Source: Aphidius gifuensis (taxonomy: Eukaryota; Arthropoda; Insecta; Hymenoptera; Braconidae). Taken from it: 64,000 nt of DNA. The notes beneath the pieces were generated by a model. The model had not been told where the DNA came from and did not search any database. It worked only from the letters and a program-made list of their open reading frames with translations. This document shows, in pieces, positions 51,041 to 63,590 of this stretch. A program made the translations under genes and the position numbers. The DNA is taken from positions 24,330,469 to 24,394,468 of the forward strand of contig NC_057790.1 of the NCBI RefSeq assembly GCF_014905175.1, written 5' to 3'. Position 1 is the first letter of the stretch. Each line of letters opens with the position of its first letter.

Positions 51041-53244
51041 AAAGAAAAAAAATAAAATAATAATAATGATGATAATAATGATTATAAAAAATCAATAAGT
51101 ATCTCACATATCATCCATCATAAAAGCTCGACTTGATTCATCTTGAAAAATGCTTTCACACTCAAACGGTTCATAAGACTTTTTTTTGTTTTTTTTTATT
51201 ACTCGACTTTTTAAATTTAAATTTTAAATTTCTCAATAAAATTGTGATAATTTATAACGTAAATTAATGTTAAATTCTTTTTAATTTTATTATACTTTTT
51301 TTATTTTTTATATTTTTTAAATGCTATCTCATTGTTCGTGATATTTTTAAGTAATCTATTATTACGAGATTTACAATGCAAGTTATACGTTTTGCAATAT
51401 TTCTTAACTCGAGGGATTACAGTCAACTTTGACATTGATAAATTGTTAAAAATACTACATGTGAGTTGATGAATTAATTTGATGAAAATTTAATTTTTTT
51501 TTATAATTGATATGACATTTCGATATGCAAAAAAAATATTCAATTGATTGGGATAATTGTTTTTGTATATAAAAATTAACGATTTAAGAGATCTGGATTT
51601 ATATATTATATTAAAAATATAAAAATGCAAATATATGGAAAAAATTAAAGCGACAAGAAAATCTGACGTAAACCATCAAAATTTGATATTTTTTTTTTTA
51701 GTAACAGTAAAATTATACAAGTATATAGAGTATTTTTATATGGAAGTTAAATTAATATTTAATACCAGCTTTGATTTATGACAAGTCAAATCCGCTTACA
51801 TGAATCAAAATTTAAAAATCATTTTGACTTGACCGTTGACGTATAAATGTATAGAAAAATTTAATTTTCAAGTCAGTTAAGTCTGCAAAAACGTGCACTT
51901 TAAAATTCAAGTGACTCTTTTATTTCGAAATTAGAAAAAAAAAAAAAAACCGGTATTAACGATATTGATCGTGAGTAGTGTTCATAAATATTCATCATCA
52001 GCATCAGTTTACATCATAGAAATTTGAAGCATGCTGAAGAAATTTAAAATGACAAGAAAATAAAAAAACATATCGTAAAAAACCAGCTGCTTCAACCAAT
52101 AACAAACTTTTTCTCTATGCAATATGAGATTTGTGGTTACAAAAGAATATTTTCTTTCTAGATTTTCTCATGTATATATACTTATAAAGATTCAGGATTT
52201 TGAAGTGATTCTGTTCGTTTGATTATATGTAAGCATATGTAAGACTTCACTGAAGTTGTTGGCCATTTTTTATTTGTCCAATTTTTTTTATTTTATTTTT
52301 ATATATACACCCAAATCTAGTTTTATGTTCACTCATCTGTCTGCCAAGACCCAATGGTCTTATTTTGATTTCGAAATTGTGGTGTATCTCAACCTTATGA
52401 TGCATCTTGACAAATGAAAAAAAAAATAAATAAATAAGCAAACAATCATAATAATGAGACCAGAGAAAAATGACAATAGAAGAAAAATAAGAAAAAAAAA
52501 ATTGTACAAGGGTTGGATGACAAAACAAATAGACACTTTCGAGTCGGAAATATTTAATAATTGACCTCGAAAAAATAACAACAATCAGTGAATATAATAA
52601 TAAAAAAATTTAAAATACAAATGAATCCTTAAAGCTTGATTTTAATGATCATTAGTATTTTTTGTCTCAGTAAAATATAAAAAACAGTTATTTTAAATGA
52701 ATTTTTTTTTTTTTCCTTTTTTATATTTTTTTGGTATGACATTATGAAACATGTAAAATTGTATGAGATATATTAATACATATATTTATATTTAAAAAAA
52801 AGAAAAAATTTAGCGCTTTTAAGTACATAAATTTTTTAGCACAGCAAATCGCAATTTGTCGTTCCTTCTTCACTTTATGGAGCTCTTTTATTCAATTTTA
52901 TATTTTTGCATTTTTATGTTTTTTTTTTATATTTATATTTTATTATCTACTACATATATATATCCACACTGTTGAAGCACTCGGAAATCTCATCATCAAT
53001 TCCATAAATTATTTCTTTCGGGTCACCAATATTTCTGCATTTTTCCAAAAACTTTTTATTTTTTATTTTCTGAAATATATATAGATAAAAAAATTATTAT
53101 AAAAATATTCAAAACGATATATGAGTGTGAAAATTTAAATATTGAATAATACAATAAATTACCAATATATAAAAATTGTAAAATTGAAAAAAAAAAATAA
53201 AATATATATTACAAAGAAATAAAATAAATGTTTATAATCAAATG
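51041..53244. other. A+T-rich non-coding stretch
   Basis: No gene is supported. Small mixed patches occur at 51360-51430, 51950-52030 and 52300-52400. The remainder is A/T-rich. Confidence 0.6.
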
Positions 53245-53285
53245 AATGTTTTCTTCTTGCAAAATGTTGGATTAAAAAAGTTGAT

Positions 53286-53455
53286 TTGTTTAAAAAAATA
53301 TTTTTAATCAAATCATACTATTTTCAATGATGTGGTATAATTTCTTAAATCAAAACAAATTGTTCATGTTTTTAGAAAAATTCTTGGATTATGAACATAC
53401 TGAAACACAGTTCATGCAAATTCTTCAGATTTTATAAGGCTACCTCTCTTGGATT
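53286..53455. repeat. Direct repeat copy 1 (inside the left foldback arm)
   Basis: This ~170-bp segment shares long blocks with 55732-55924 in the same orientation: TTGTTTAAAAAAATATTTTT, CATACTATTTTCAATGATGT, GGTATAATTT, CATACTGAAACACAG and TCAGATTTTATAAGGCTA. It interrupts the left arm between the outer inverted end and the repeat array. Confidence 0.75.
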
Positions 53456-53947
53456 TTGGATAAATGTGTCTTGGATAGTGACGAACTGTTCATGTTTTTA
53501 GAAGTATGCTTCTTGGATTATGGATAAATGTGTCTTGAACCGAGCCAAACTGTTCATGTTTTTAGAAGTATACAGCTCGGATTATGGATAAATGTGTCTT
53601 GGATCGAGACGAACTGTTCATGTTTTAAGTATGCTTCTTGGATTATGGATAAATGTGTCTTGGACCGAGACAAACTGTTCATGTTTTAGTGTATACTTCT
53701 TGGATTATGGATAAATGTGTCTTGGATCGTGACGAACTGTTTCATGTTTTAGAAGTATGCTTCTTGGATTATGGATAAATGTGTCTTGGACGAGAATACA
53801 TTCGTTCTATGTTTTGAAGTATGCTTCTCGGATTATGAACAAAAAGTGTCTCAGTTCATACATATTGTTCATGTTTTTTTAAGTATTCTTCTTGAATTAT
53901 GAATCGATATGTCTCGGTTCAAGGCAATATTGTTTTATTTATGAACT
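53451..53947. repeat. Left-arm tandem array, about eight ~63-bp units
   Basis: Units begin GGATTATGGATAAATGTGTC and continue with a near-palindrome around TGTCTTGGACCGAGACA, then AACTGTTCATGTTTT and AGAAGTATGCTTCTT. Successive units differ by substitutions and small indels (61-65 bp each); the last two are most diverged. The same unit appears in inverse orientation in the right arm. Confidence 0.85.
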
Positions 53948-54081
53948 TTTTATTCTCGTAGATTTGAAAATAAAAAAAAAAAAAATTTTTCAATTACAAA
54001 TTTGTAATTTGTAATTTTTTTTTTCCTGCAATTTTTCTTTTACAATTTTTTTTCCTACAATTTTTTTTTTTTTTTTACCTA

Positions 54082-54155
54082 ACGCGGGACCCGAACCTGT
54101 GACCGTAAAACCTATCTAATATAAACCTGTGCCTTATTCGTTTAACCACGGGCGC
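54082..54155 (-). pseudogene. tRNA-like module, left arm of the foldback element
   Basis: On the minus strand it reads GCGCCCGTGGTTAAACGAAT then AAGGC, an A-box-like start, and has a B box GGTTCGGGTCC at 54087-54097. Order and spacing resemble tRNA-Arg (GTGG…GGATAAGGC…GGTTCGA). The anticodon arm does not form. It is the mirror copy of the module at 54795-54868. Confidence 0.6.
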
Positions 54156-54794
54156 GATATGGACGTGAGATTATTTGTATTACTTTAGTGACAAGATATT
54201 TTTTAAAATTTATTATTACAAATGAACTGAAACTACACGTATATATATATTTTTTATAATTAATTATCAAATTACTATAATATCATTCTTTTGTTATATC
54301 AGAAACATTTATGTTGTCCAAATAATTGTTAAACATACAATAACATTTTATCGTTATTATTATTTAAGAAGATAAACAACCATACTATGATAGTTAGAAT
54401 TATTGAAAGATTTAAGATTTACTGACTGTAAAGAAAAACTAAATTATAATCGAAATTGAAAAAAAAAAATGTATTATTTTTTTAAGTTTTATATCAGTAC
54501 ATTCTAAAAATAAATTAAATCAAATAAATGTTCATTTAATTTATTAAAATACAAAATGTGTCAATATTGAATCGACTCAAAATACTAGCATTTAAATTGT
54601 TTTATATTCTTAAATAATAATAATGATAAAATGTTATCAAATAAAATTAAAATTTAAAAACATAAAATATACTAATAGTACACTAAAGTAATACAAATTT
54701 GATACATATTGATTTTAGTTCATTTGTTCATGTAATAAATTTAAAAAAAAATATTTGTCACTAAGTAATACAAATAACTTTCCGTTTCCATATC

Positions 54795-54868
54795 GCGCCA
54801 TTAGTTAGCGAGCTAAGGCACAGGTTTGAATTAGATAGGTTTTACGGTCACAGGTTCGGGTCCCGCGT
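54795..54868 (+). pseudogene. tRNA-like module, right arm of the foldback element
   Basis: The plus-strand sequence starts GCGCCATTAGTTAGCGAGCT, continues AAGGCACAGG and contains the B box GGTTCGGGTCC at 54853-54863. It matches the left-arm copy over most of its length, with changes concentrated in the A-box region. Both copies point outward from the loop. A T-rich stop is not immediately present downstream, since the following sequence is A-rich. Confidence 0.6.
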
Positions 54869-54976
54869 TGGTAAAAATTGTAGGAAAAAATTATAAAATA
54901 AAAATTGAAGAGGAAAAAAAATTACAAATTGCAAGTTTGTAATTGAAAAGTGCCATTTTTAGTATGATTTTCAATC

Positions 54977-55500
54977 CTATTGAGAATAAATATATATATA
55001 ATAAAAATAATATTCCCTTTGAACCGAGACATATCGATTCATAATTCAAGAAGAGGAATACCTAAAAGTATGAACAATGTGTCTTGAACCGAGACACTTT
55101 TGTCATAAAATCCAGAAAACATACTTCTAAAAAACTTAACAGTTTGTGTCTCGGTCCAAGACACATTTATCCATAATCAAAAACATACTTCTAAAACATG
55201 AACAGTTCGTCTCGATCCAAGACATTTATTTATCCATAATCCAAAATTATACTTCTAAAAACATGAACAATTTGCCTTGGACCGAGACACTTTTGTTCAT
55301 AATCCAAGTACTTCTTCAAAAAACATGAACATTTGTTTGAGTCCAAGACACATTTATCCATAATCCAAAGAGTATACTTCACAAAAACATGAACAGTTTG
55401 TCTCGGTCCAAGACGTTTGTTCATAATCCAAAGTATACTTCTAAAAGATGAATTAATTTGTTTTGAACCAAGACGTTTTTTTTCATGATTCAAAGTTTTT
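54977..55500. repeat. Right-arm tandem array, inverse of the left array
   Basis: Units here are the reverse complement of those in 53451-53947, for example ACATGAACAGTTTGTCTCGG followed by TCCAAGACACATTTATCCAT. About eight units of variable length are recognisable, between a GAGAATAAA boundary and a terminal AACCAAGACG… unit. Confidence 0.85.
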
Positions 55501-55731
55501 ATTGATTGGATTAAGAAGTCTTTGTCTCAATCCAAATCAACTTTTTCTTAATCCAAATCCATTTTTTTGCAAGAAGAAAACTTCTATTATTAAGAACTTT
55601 TTGTCTTAAAAATAGAAAAAATTTTTTTCAGTGTACAAAGAGAATATACATGCAGTATAAATGTTATATGAACAAATGACCATGTTTTTTCATGTATAAA
55701 AAAATGTAATACATATAAATATGCTTTTTTT

Positions 55732-55924
55732 TGTTTAAAAAAAAAAATATTTTTAACGCAACGTCATACTATTTTCAATGATGTGGTATAATTTTTTAAA
55801 AAATTTATTTTCACATCGTTGGTGATTTCATTAATAGAAAAATTCAGTGTGCTATGAATTCATACTGAAACACAGTTTCATGCATTCATTCTCTTCAGAT
55901 TTTATAAGGCTATACTGCTCTCTT
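55732..55924. repeat. Direct repeat copy 2 (outside the right foldback arm)
   Basis: Same-orientation partner of 53286-53455, about 2.45 kb away. It is longer by small insertions (for example GTTTCATGCATTCATTCTCT versus GTTCATGCAAATTCT). It lies ~150 bp beyond the outer end of the right arm and runs into the unique island at 55925. Confidence 0.75.
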
Positions 55925-56130
55925 GCATTTTGTGCACATGAGGGGTGAATTGGTTAGTGACATCGAGGCATATACAGTAGGCTAAAAGGGGTAAAGGGTT
56001 ATATGACAAAATGAAATCGCGAAAAACGAGCCACCGTAATTGGACGTTGCCGCCCATAAAAAATAGCAGTCTCGCTTTATAGGCAATTAATTCGTGTCGA
56101 GACACACGGGAGGGCGTTTTATTTTGGCAC
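55925..56130. other. G+C-rich island
   Basis: A CpG-containing block that starts as the duplicated segment ends. A 126-codon minus frame (55902-56282, starting at TTG or ATG-like codons) covers it, but half of that frame is T-rich noise. No splice pair or family is recognised. A regulatory role is possible. Confidence 0.3.
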
Positions 56131-59100
56131 GAGAGTATAACATGAACATTGAGGCAGAAAGAGAAGAAATATAAAAAAAAAAAAATAAAAAAAAGAGATA
56201 AATATATAGTAAAAAAGACATATACATATACCGACATACCACTAGTGTGTTTTGCGTGAATATACATGTAAAATTTCGGCAATGTGCCAAAAGCATTGTC
56301 CTGACTTTCTGCGTAATTCGTTTCACTGACTTAAATTACATCACAATTACAATTTTATTGGATGAAAATATACATATTTTTTTTATGTATATTTATCCAA
56401 GGAATTAGGTATTATTTAATTAAAAACATTTTTATATACACTTGCTTGATGATGTTATATTTTTTTTTTATATCTTTTTTAATATCGTCAATAAAATGAA
56501 AATAGAATAAAGTTTTTTAACCTTATTTCTATTTATATATAAACATAATGTAAAACTACAAAATAATATCTTAAAGTTATTTTAAAATATACATTTTTTT
56601 ATTCTCTTCTTTTTGGCAATAATCATTTAAGAATTAGTATGAAAATTCATTAAATATAATTACTGCTTCAATTAAATAAATAATTGCACTTGATAAATAT
56701 AAAAAATAAAACTTTTATATATATATATTTTTTTTTTGGCAATTTCGTTTATTTAAATAGTTTGTACGTGAGATTATATTCAAACTTTTAATGGTTATAT
56801 ATGTATAAAATAATTTTAAAAAAAATTTATAAAAAAAGTTTAGAATCGAGTGTTATAAATTTAAAAGTTAAAATTGCATCTAGCATCATCAACACGACAA
56901 CCTCAAAATCAAATTAATTCATGTCGCGTAAACCAACTACCAGGTGAATTGCTTTACCATTGATCAAGCAATTCGTGGTCTATTGCTGTTGGTAGTAGTT
57001 GATAAATTTATATATAGTATATGTACCTCATTAGATATTTGTCACAAGGGAATAACTTAACGCTTCGACAAATGTATATAACATTGAAAATTTTACCTCA
57101 TTTATTTGCTGCCTCTTCATTCCTCAGAATTATATATACATATACTACACTTCAATAAATTTCAGCTAGTAAATTTTCACTATAACAAACATGCAATTAA
57201 ATAAATAATTAACGTCAAACATCAGTATATAATCTTGAACGAAATATTTAATAAATTCTCTTTTCTTTTCTATTTCTAAATATTTTAAAAATGCAAATAA
57301 AATTATTTTCAAGAATTCAAAATTAAATATAAATTTAATACTAAAATAAATTTAAAAATTTAATTACAAATAGTTGATAATATTGCTATTTAAATAAATT
57401 ATTTATAAATTAATTTTTAATCTTGTTGAAATAAATGCAAATTAATTAAAATCAAGATGATATTTATTATTTATCAAAAACATGCCAATTAATTTTGTAT
57501 TATTCTATAAATTTTTGCTGATAAATAAGACAATGAGATAACGAAATAAACAGACAAAAACAAAATGTATCTATGCTTGGAGACATTTGAAATAAAGACA
57601 TAGTAAAACTTGAAGAGTTGAAAGATGAAAATAGCAAAAAGCAAAACTTGAGTATACAGCAACAAGTGGTGCCCAACATGGGGGGTATGATTTTGAAACC
57701 ATGTCTTGTATACATAAGCTATATATACGTATACAATATAAACCCTTTCAACGAGTCTAGTATAACACACCAAGGACCTTCTGACAGACACCACTAAAGT
57801 GAAACAGGTGCAGGACCTTTTAAGTCATACAGGATTAAATGTCAATGACCTATTCAACTCTAAACCTCTACGTGTAAATCAATATAAATTAGAACCTCAT
57901 TTTAGTATTTATTAAATAAATATTAATTAAATTATTTATTGAAAATTTAATAGAAGGAAAGTAAAAATTCATTTGTATAGAATATTAATTCTACAAATTC
58001 TCATGAGATTTAACGTCATTGGGATAAATTACCAACATATTTTTACAACCATGGTTTTTTTTTTCTTGTTTTATTTTTGCCAGGTTCTTGAAAGCTCTTG
58101 GGCTATATTTATTTCTTCTGGCAGTATACATACATGTATGTACTGAGGTGAATGAGAGATGATCCATCGGGATAAGAAGAAACACACGAGGGACGTAACG
58201 AAGACATTCCTCATTCGTTGAAAGATATATTCTTATATATGTTTGTGAAAACAAGACTCTCTCTGTCTTCTCAAGAAACGGACATTAAAGTGAATAAAAT
58301 AAGAATGATTGTTATCCATTGAGTCTGTCAATATGATAACTTACTTTTATGATAATTTTTTGATAGCAACAAGACTTTCGTCTGATTATTACTAACGACT
58401 TTGTCGTTTATACAAAATTTATTATTTATTTATTTCAAATTAATCACCTCTGTTAATAAATATATATATATTTTTTTACGTTAAGTGGTTAATTTTGACT
58501 GTTGATCATTAGTTTAATTAGTCAGATGAAATATTAAATTAGCGTTTTAATGAAATCTTATATATAAATAATTATGGGTAATCATCTAACCAAATAATCA
58601 TTGTAACAATTAACATCAAAGTTTTTTAATTAGGTAATTATAAATTTGACATAATGATCGTAGATTTATAATTCTCAAGATAAATAATTTAGAATTTTTT
58701 TAAAATTGCTTTATCATTAATTAAAGATATTAATATCACAGAAATTTCATATCACAATGGGATAATATATACAGTTTCCTGAAAGTTAAAAAAAAATTTT
58801 TTTTATGAATATTTATTAAATTAAAAAAAAATTATAAATAAATTTGAATGACAGTAAATTAGTGTGACAGTATAGGAAGTTTAAAATTCACTACTCACAC
58901 TGTCACCATCTAAATTACCCAAACGAATAAAAGTCATCTCGAATAATAGCTCACATGAAAATCCCTACATTTTCATTTGACGTCACACACAATGTCAAGT
59001 TAGTTTTTTTATTTTTTGGCTTCAACTCTATCCTACATATCCTCCTATATATCCGACAAGTTCATTTATTTTTTTTTTTATATTATTTTTTTTTTTCGTT

Positions 59101-60842
59101 AGCTTTTTAAACTGCAAACATCCTTCCTCTTCTATATTCTATCATGAATGTTTGCTTCAGCATTGTTTCAAACCCTTGTGAATTTTTTTAAAATTTTTTT
59201 ATTTCTAATCTTGATGAGAAACGTGAAACTGTGCTTACACATAGTTGAAGGCTTGCGTAGAAAAAATTTTTACTTGAATTTTTTTAACGCTTTATTTTTC
59301 AAAAAGAAATTAAAAAATTTTTTAATGTGATTGCACAAAAATGTCGTGTAAAATGCCAGCCTAAATGTCTTTTAAAATGATCGTGGTTATATTTTTTATT
59401 TTTCTGTAGACGTACCATTAAGATGCTAGTGGAAAATTAGTTTTTTATATGAATCAAGAAGTAAAACGTGCAAGATAATATTTTTTTATGTAACAATAAA
59501 ATATATATATTCAAAAATATTATATTTTGAATGGCTGGATATATTCTTTCTTCATATATTCATTGTATGAAACTTACTTTTACTGGGATTTTTATTTTCG
59601 TTAAACCAAAAGTAAGAAAAAAAAAAATTATGGAAGTTGTATAGTTACCAAGAATAATATGTACATTTTGAATATTCTGATGAGGCAATAGAAAATCATG
59701 TATAATATTCAAATAATCCTGAAAGCTATTCTATGTTGATTCTTGTTATTTTGAAATTTTTGATTGTCTGTCTAACGAGTTGAGAAAGTCCTTGTACAAT
59801 TGTTGTTTCACTTGAAATCAAAACTGTCAATGTGTATTTGAAATACTCTAAAACTCATTGTCCAGTTTCATCCTAAAATTACAAACTTTATATATTTACA
59901 ACAATGCAAATACAAATCTTTATTTTATAATACATCATACAAGTTGTTGACATTGTCTCATTATATTGTTGATTTAGTTTCTTAAATAAAAAAACTTTTA
60001 AACAATATATATTCAAATGAAAGAAATTTAAAAAAATAAAACAACAATCTAAAAATTAAATTATTAAATAAAATAGCGATATAAAAACATGAAGATTGAA
60101 GACAGAAAAAAAAATAGTACCCAATAAAAGAAAAATTCATAGAATTTTTATGCAATAAAAAAATTCGTTAAAAATGAAGTAGGAAAAAAAAGTGCATCAT
60201 ACCGGTGAATATTAAATAATATCTATACAGACAGAATATATTATTACAAAAGTATATTATTTTTAATTTTTTTCATGTAAATTTTATTTGTTATTTTTAT
60301 TTTATTTGTTTTTGTCAATTGCCTAGAGGTGTTCCTAAGACATGCTCAAATAATAATGCACACAAAGACCCTTTCGTATATAAAAAAAAAATACATATTT
60401 TCTTGTGTTTTCCATCATTTTATTTTCACAATTGCACATGCACTTGAACGACATATCCCAGTACAAAGAAAAAATACGCCACTCAGTTTCAAGTCTCAAA
60501 CTAGAAAAAAAAATATATTAAAATTCAATAGAATAAAATTTGTGTATATTTTTTAAAATGAATTTTCAAAAAAAAAAAACAATTTCATTAAAATATAATA
60601 TCAATTTATACGTTGATAAGTTCATGACAAATAATTTACAAAAATTTATTATGCAAATAACCAATTGGTAATATAACACTGCTTAAATTTTGATAAACCC
60701 ATAATCCTATTGACTGATGAAAAATAAAAAAAATGTATTGTCTAAATTAAAAAACTAATTTGACCAAAAATTGTCAGTATTATATACTTGTACATATTTA
60801 GCACTTTATGTATATTTTAAAACATGACTTATTAGAATCCAA
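56131..60842. other. A+T-rich non-coding stretch
   Basis: No gene is supported. Mixed patches occur at 56920-57010, 57660-57830, 58080-58240 and 58880-59000. Frames covering them are short and unrecognised. Confidence 0.55.
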
Positions 60843-61152
60843 GCTGGCGGCATTTAGTGTGGTTTATTCCTCCGGATGTAGTTAATTCCATATACCAAAA
60901 AAATTTGCTTGCGGCACTCGGCGACTGCACCAAGAATCATGCTTCATATCACATCTCTATGCTTTCATATATACACGTAAATTTATATACAAATGAACAC
61001 TCAAGTTTTATATTAACTTTGAAAAAAGCCGTGTGGTGTTTCAATCGAGGCGTTGAAGAAGCTAAAGAGATTTTACTATGTAAAAAAAACTTTTGTTTTA
61101 TGCGTTATATGCATCCAAACTGCACCCATCGGCCATTTAAAAATGATCCTTA
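60843..61152 (+). other. Open island, weak coding candidate
   Basis: One plus frame is open for about 100 codons from after a TAG at 60834 to TAA near 61151 (…WFIPPDVVNSIYQKN…, …KKAVWCFNRGVEEAKEIL…). It has no ATG at its beginning and no clear splice acceptor. Residue composition is more protein-like than most frames here. It might be a decayed gene or mobile-element fragment. No family is recognised. Confidence 0.2.
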
Positions 61153-62250
61153 AAATACATGAACATAAACATAGACATATTCACGTATATATAAAGCACG
61201 TAAATTTATTTATATACACATGACGAAGACAGGATGAAGATATAATCGTGATCGCGTGCAAATTGTTATTAGATCAAAGTTTTTAAAACCGAGAGAGGTA
61301 CATATCAAGACTCAAAGATGAATATAGAAATTGCTGCAGTTAACTAGGTTTCAGTCAAATCAAAATTTTGTATTTTATATGTATATATATATTTACAAGG
61401 GTCGTATATACATGTATATTTAAAAGCAACACGCGTTTTAGTTTAACGATATTTCGAGGTAAATTGACGTGTATCAACAGTGGTATGTTGAGTGTACTCT
61501 CATTGGCTTTTTTATTTTAAAAAATTTTTTTTAAATTGATGCTTTTCATGTTTGATTTATTATATTTGTATATTCAGTATTTACATTTGCATTACTTTAT
61601 CACATACTTTTTTTTTGGAGTCAAAATTAAATTGACAACTTGCAAATGACCTTTTAAATTATTTTACATTAAATACTTGCAAATGCAGTGCTTTTACATT
61701 TTTTTTTTTTTTTTTCCTTTTTGAGAAAATTTTTATAATTATATTATATCGTTTTATTGTTATTGAAAATTTTCATTTATTAATAATTAATTTAAATACA
61801 AATTTATAAATTATATAAAAGTGGTGTAATTTTTTTGTCTGTTTATTAACTATCCCCTAATTTTCAAAGTTATTAATTAAAAAAAGAATTCAATATTAAA
61901 AATAAAATGGTTTTTAAAAAAATAGAAAAAAAAAATAAAAATAAATAAAAAATATTAATTCATAAGCAACGTTAAAGTCGAGAGAATCAGCTGATAAAAG
62001 TTGAAGACCTTGAAACGGCCTTCGATAAAGTCTATGGTGGGATATAAAAAATTAATCAGTCTGATGTCCTCAATATACCATATTTTGACCCTCTACTAGC
62101 GCCATACAATCCTCAATGAATGTCAAATATAAAATATGTTATTTTTCAAGACTCCAAGACTTCTATAACATCCAAAAAAAAATTTTAATGTCCAAAATTT
62201 TTATAAAAAAATATAAAAAATATTAACGGATTAATAATTTAATAATAATA
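61153..62250. other. A+T-rich stretch
   Basis: No gene is supported. A mixed patch at 61980-62110 includes a GGATATAAAA sequence at 62040-62049 that could be a TATA box, without other support. An AAT repeat sits at 62238-62258. Confidence 0.5.
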
Positions 62251-62500
62251 ATAATAATTTAGCTTGATAATGAGCATTGAAAAGAGTAAGTCGCGCATGA
62301 CTCGGATACAGTCGGAGTGCATCGTGGTGTATTTCTTTTCGTTCGCCACACGGTGTGCCAGCGTGGAAGTGGCACTGTAGTAGGGATGTGAATGCCAAAG
62401 TGGGAGATGAACCGTGTGCGTTTTCCAACATTAAAGTCTGACGATTCAGTCAGGCTCAGTCCGTTGACACGTGTGTCAATTTTTATTCTCATAAAGTATA
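62251..62500. other. G+C-rich island, promoter-like
   Basis: The richest block near the right end, with many CpGs. The minus strand has a 66-codon frame starting at a true ATG (62429-62431) and another frame is open as well. Its neighbourhood to a possible plus 5' exon ending at 63632 suggests promoter or enhancer DNA rather than coding sequence; this is inference. Confidence 0.3.
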
Positions 62501-63590
62501 CTTTTTTTTTTTTTTTTCTTATCAATAATAATTATTAAAATATACGTGGTTTAAAAATTACAATGAGTCATACTGTATTTATTACAATGATATCGAAAAT
62601 TTTTTTAAATTATTTTTGACACACGGTTATTATGCTGGTTGTTACTAACAATTTTTAATTTTTCAACTGTATTTATAACTGTGAATAAAACGTTAATTTA
62701 AAAAGTGTAAAAAATTACCAAGTTTATTATTAAAAATTATAATCACGTGGGGAATGTTAAAATTGAGTTGTAATTTAAAAATTTTTTTTTTTTGGAGTAA
62801 AAATGGAATTTGAGTTTTAAAATAAAACTAATCATATATTTTATTATTTGTTATTATTTTTTATGTATTGTGCACGTGGATATTAACTTGTGGATTGAAT
62901 ATAAATTTTTGTATATTTGAAATAAACATAAAAAGTTTATTAAATATTATTGATTTTAAAAGTTTTATGTACAGTTATAATCTTGACCTTTTGAGGAGAT
63001 TTTCTATTTTCACTAGAGATTTTCTTGCTCGTTAAGGTGCTAGAAAGAGAAATAGAAAAAAAAAAAAAAAAAGTTAACAAAGAAGCTGAGAGAGAAAGGA
63101 AACAATCTGTTTTGTCAGAAAGGAAAATAATTCCTGGAAAGAGAAAAACATCCTATATTCATTTATACACCGGATGCTCGTAAATTGTCGTGGTGTATAA
63201 TTAAGGGTTTCTCAAGTGGCAAAACTTTGGCATAAAAAAATATATATAATAATAAAAAAAAAAAAACCATCTGACACGATATAATCAAAAAATTTTTAAA
63301 AATATTACTCCAATTTTTGACAGAAAAAAAAAAAGAGTGCATACAAAAAAAAAAAATAAATATTTATTTTAAAAATTTGTGAAAGTGAAATAATAATAAT
63401 TGTGTTTTAAGTGTTAAATATATTTTTTAAATATATTATTATTAATTAATAATTTGTTATAAATATTTTTAAGTGTATTGTGATTTTTATTTTATTTTTT
63501 CAATTGAGTGTTAATATTGTTTTTTATGTGAACAACTTGAACGTGATAGTGAATTTAACACGATACTTGTGATAGTGAATTTAAAAAAAA
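62501..63590. other. A+T-rich stretch with one patch
   Basis: A mixed patch at 63000-63230 (purine-rich, then ATGCTCGTAAATTGTCGTGG) is the only non-A/T feature. If a plus-strand gene starts here, part of this would be its 5' UTR. Confidence 0.4.

Larger units (their letters stand above)
53245..55585. mobile_element. Foldback element, ~2.3 kb, with repeat-rich inverted arms
   Basis: The two halves are inverted copies. The outer ends match (GTTTTCTTCTTGCAA at the left, TTGCAAGAAGAAAAC at the right). Moving inward, both arms carry: an array of ~63-bp repeats, a block around AATTACAAATTTGTAATT, a tRNA-like module, a TATCGCGCC block, a sequence containing TTTGTCACTAA or its complement, and an inner inverted pair (54339-54368 with 54609-54637, nearly exact). 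Only ~240 bp at 54369-54608 is unpaired loop. No transposase frame is present. Long arms built of internal repeats are typical of foldback transposons such as FB or Galileo of Drosophila; membership of a known family is not shown. Arm divergence indicates it is not recent. Confidence 0.85.

Noticed and set aside
55902..56282. 126-codon minus frame
   Set aside because: Half low-complexity Phe/Tyr, no splice or start context; the island beneath it is listed instead.
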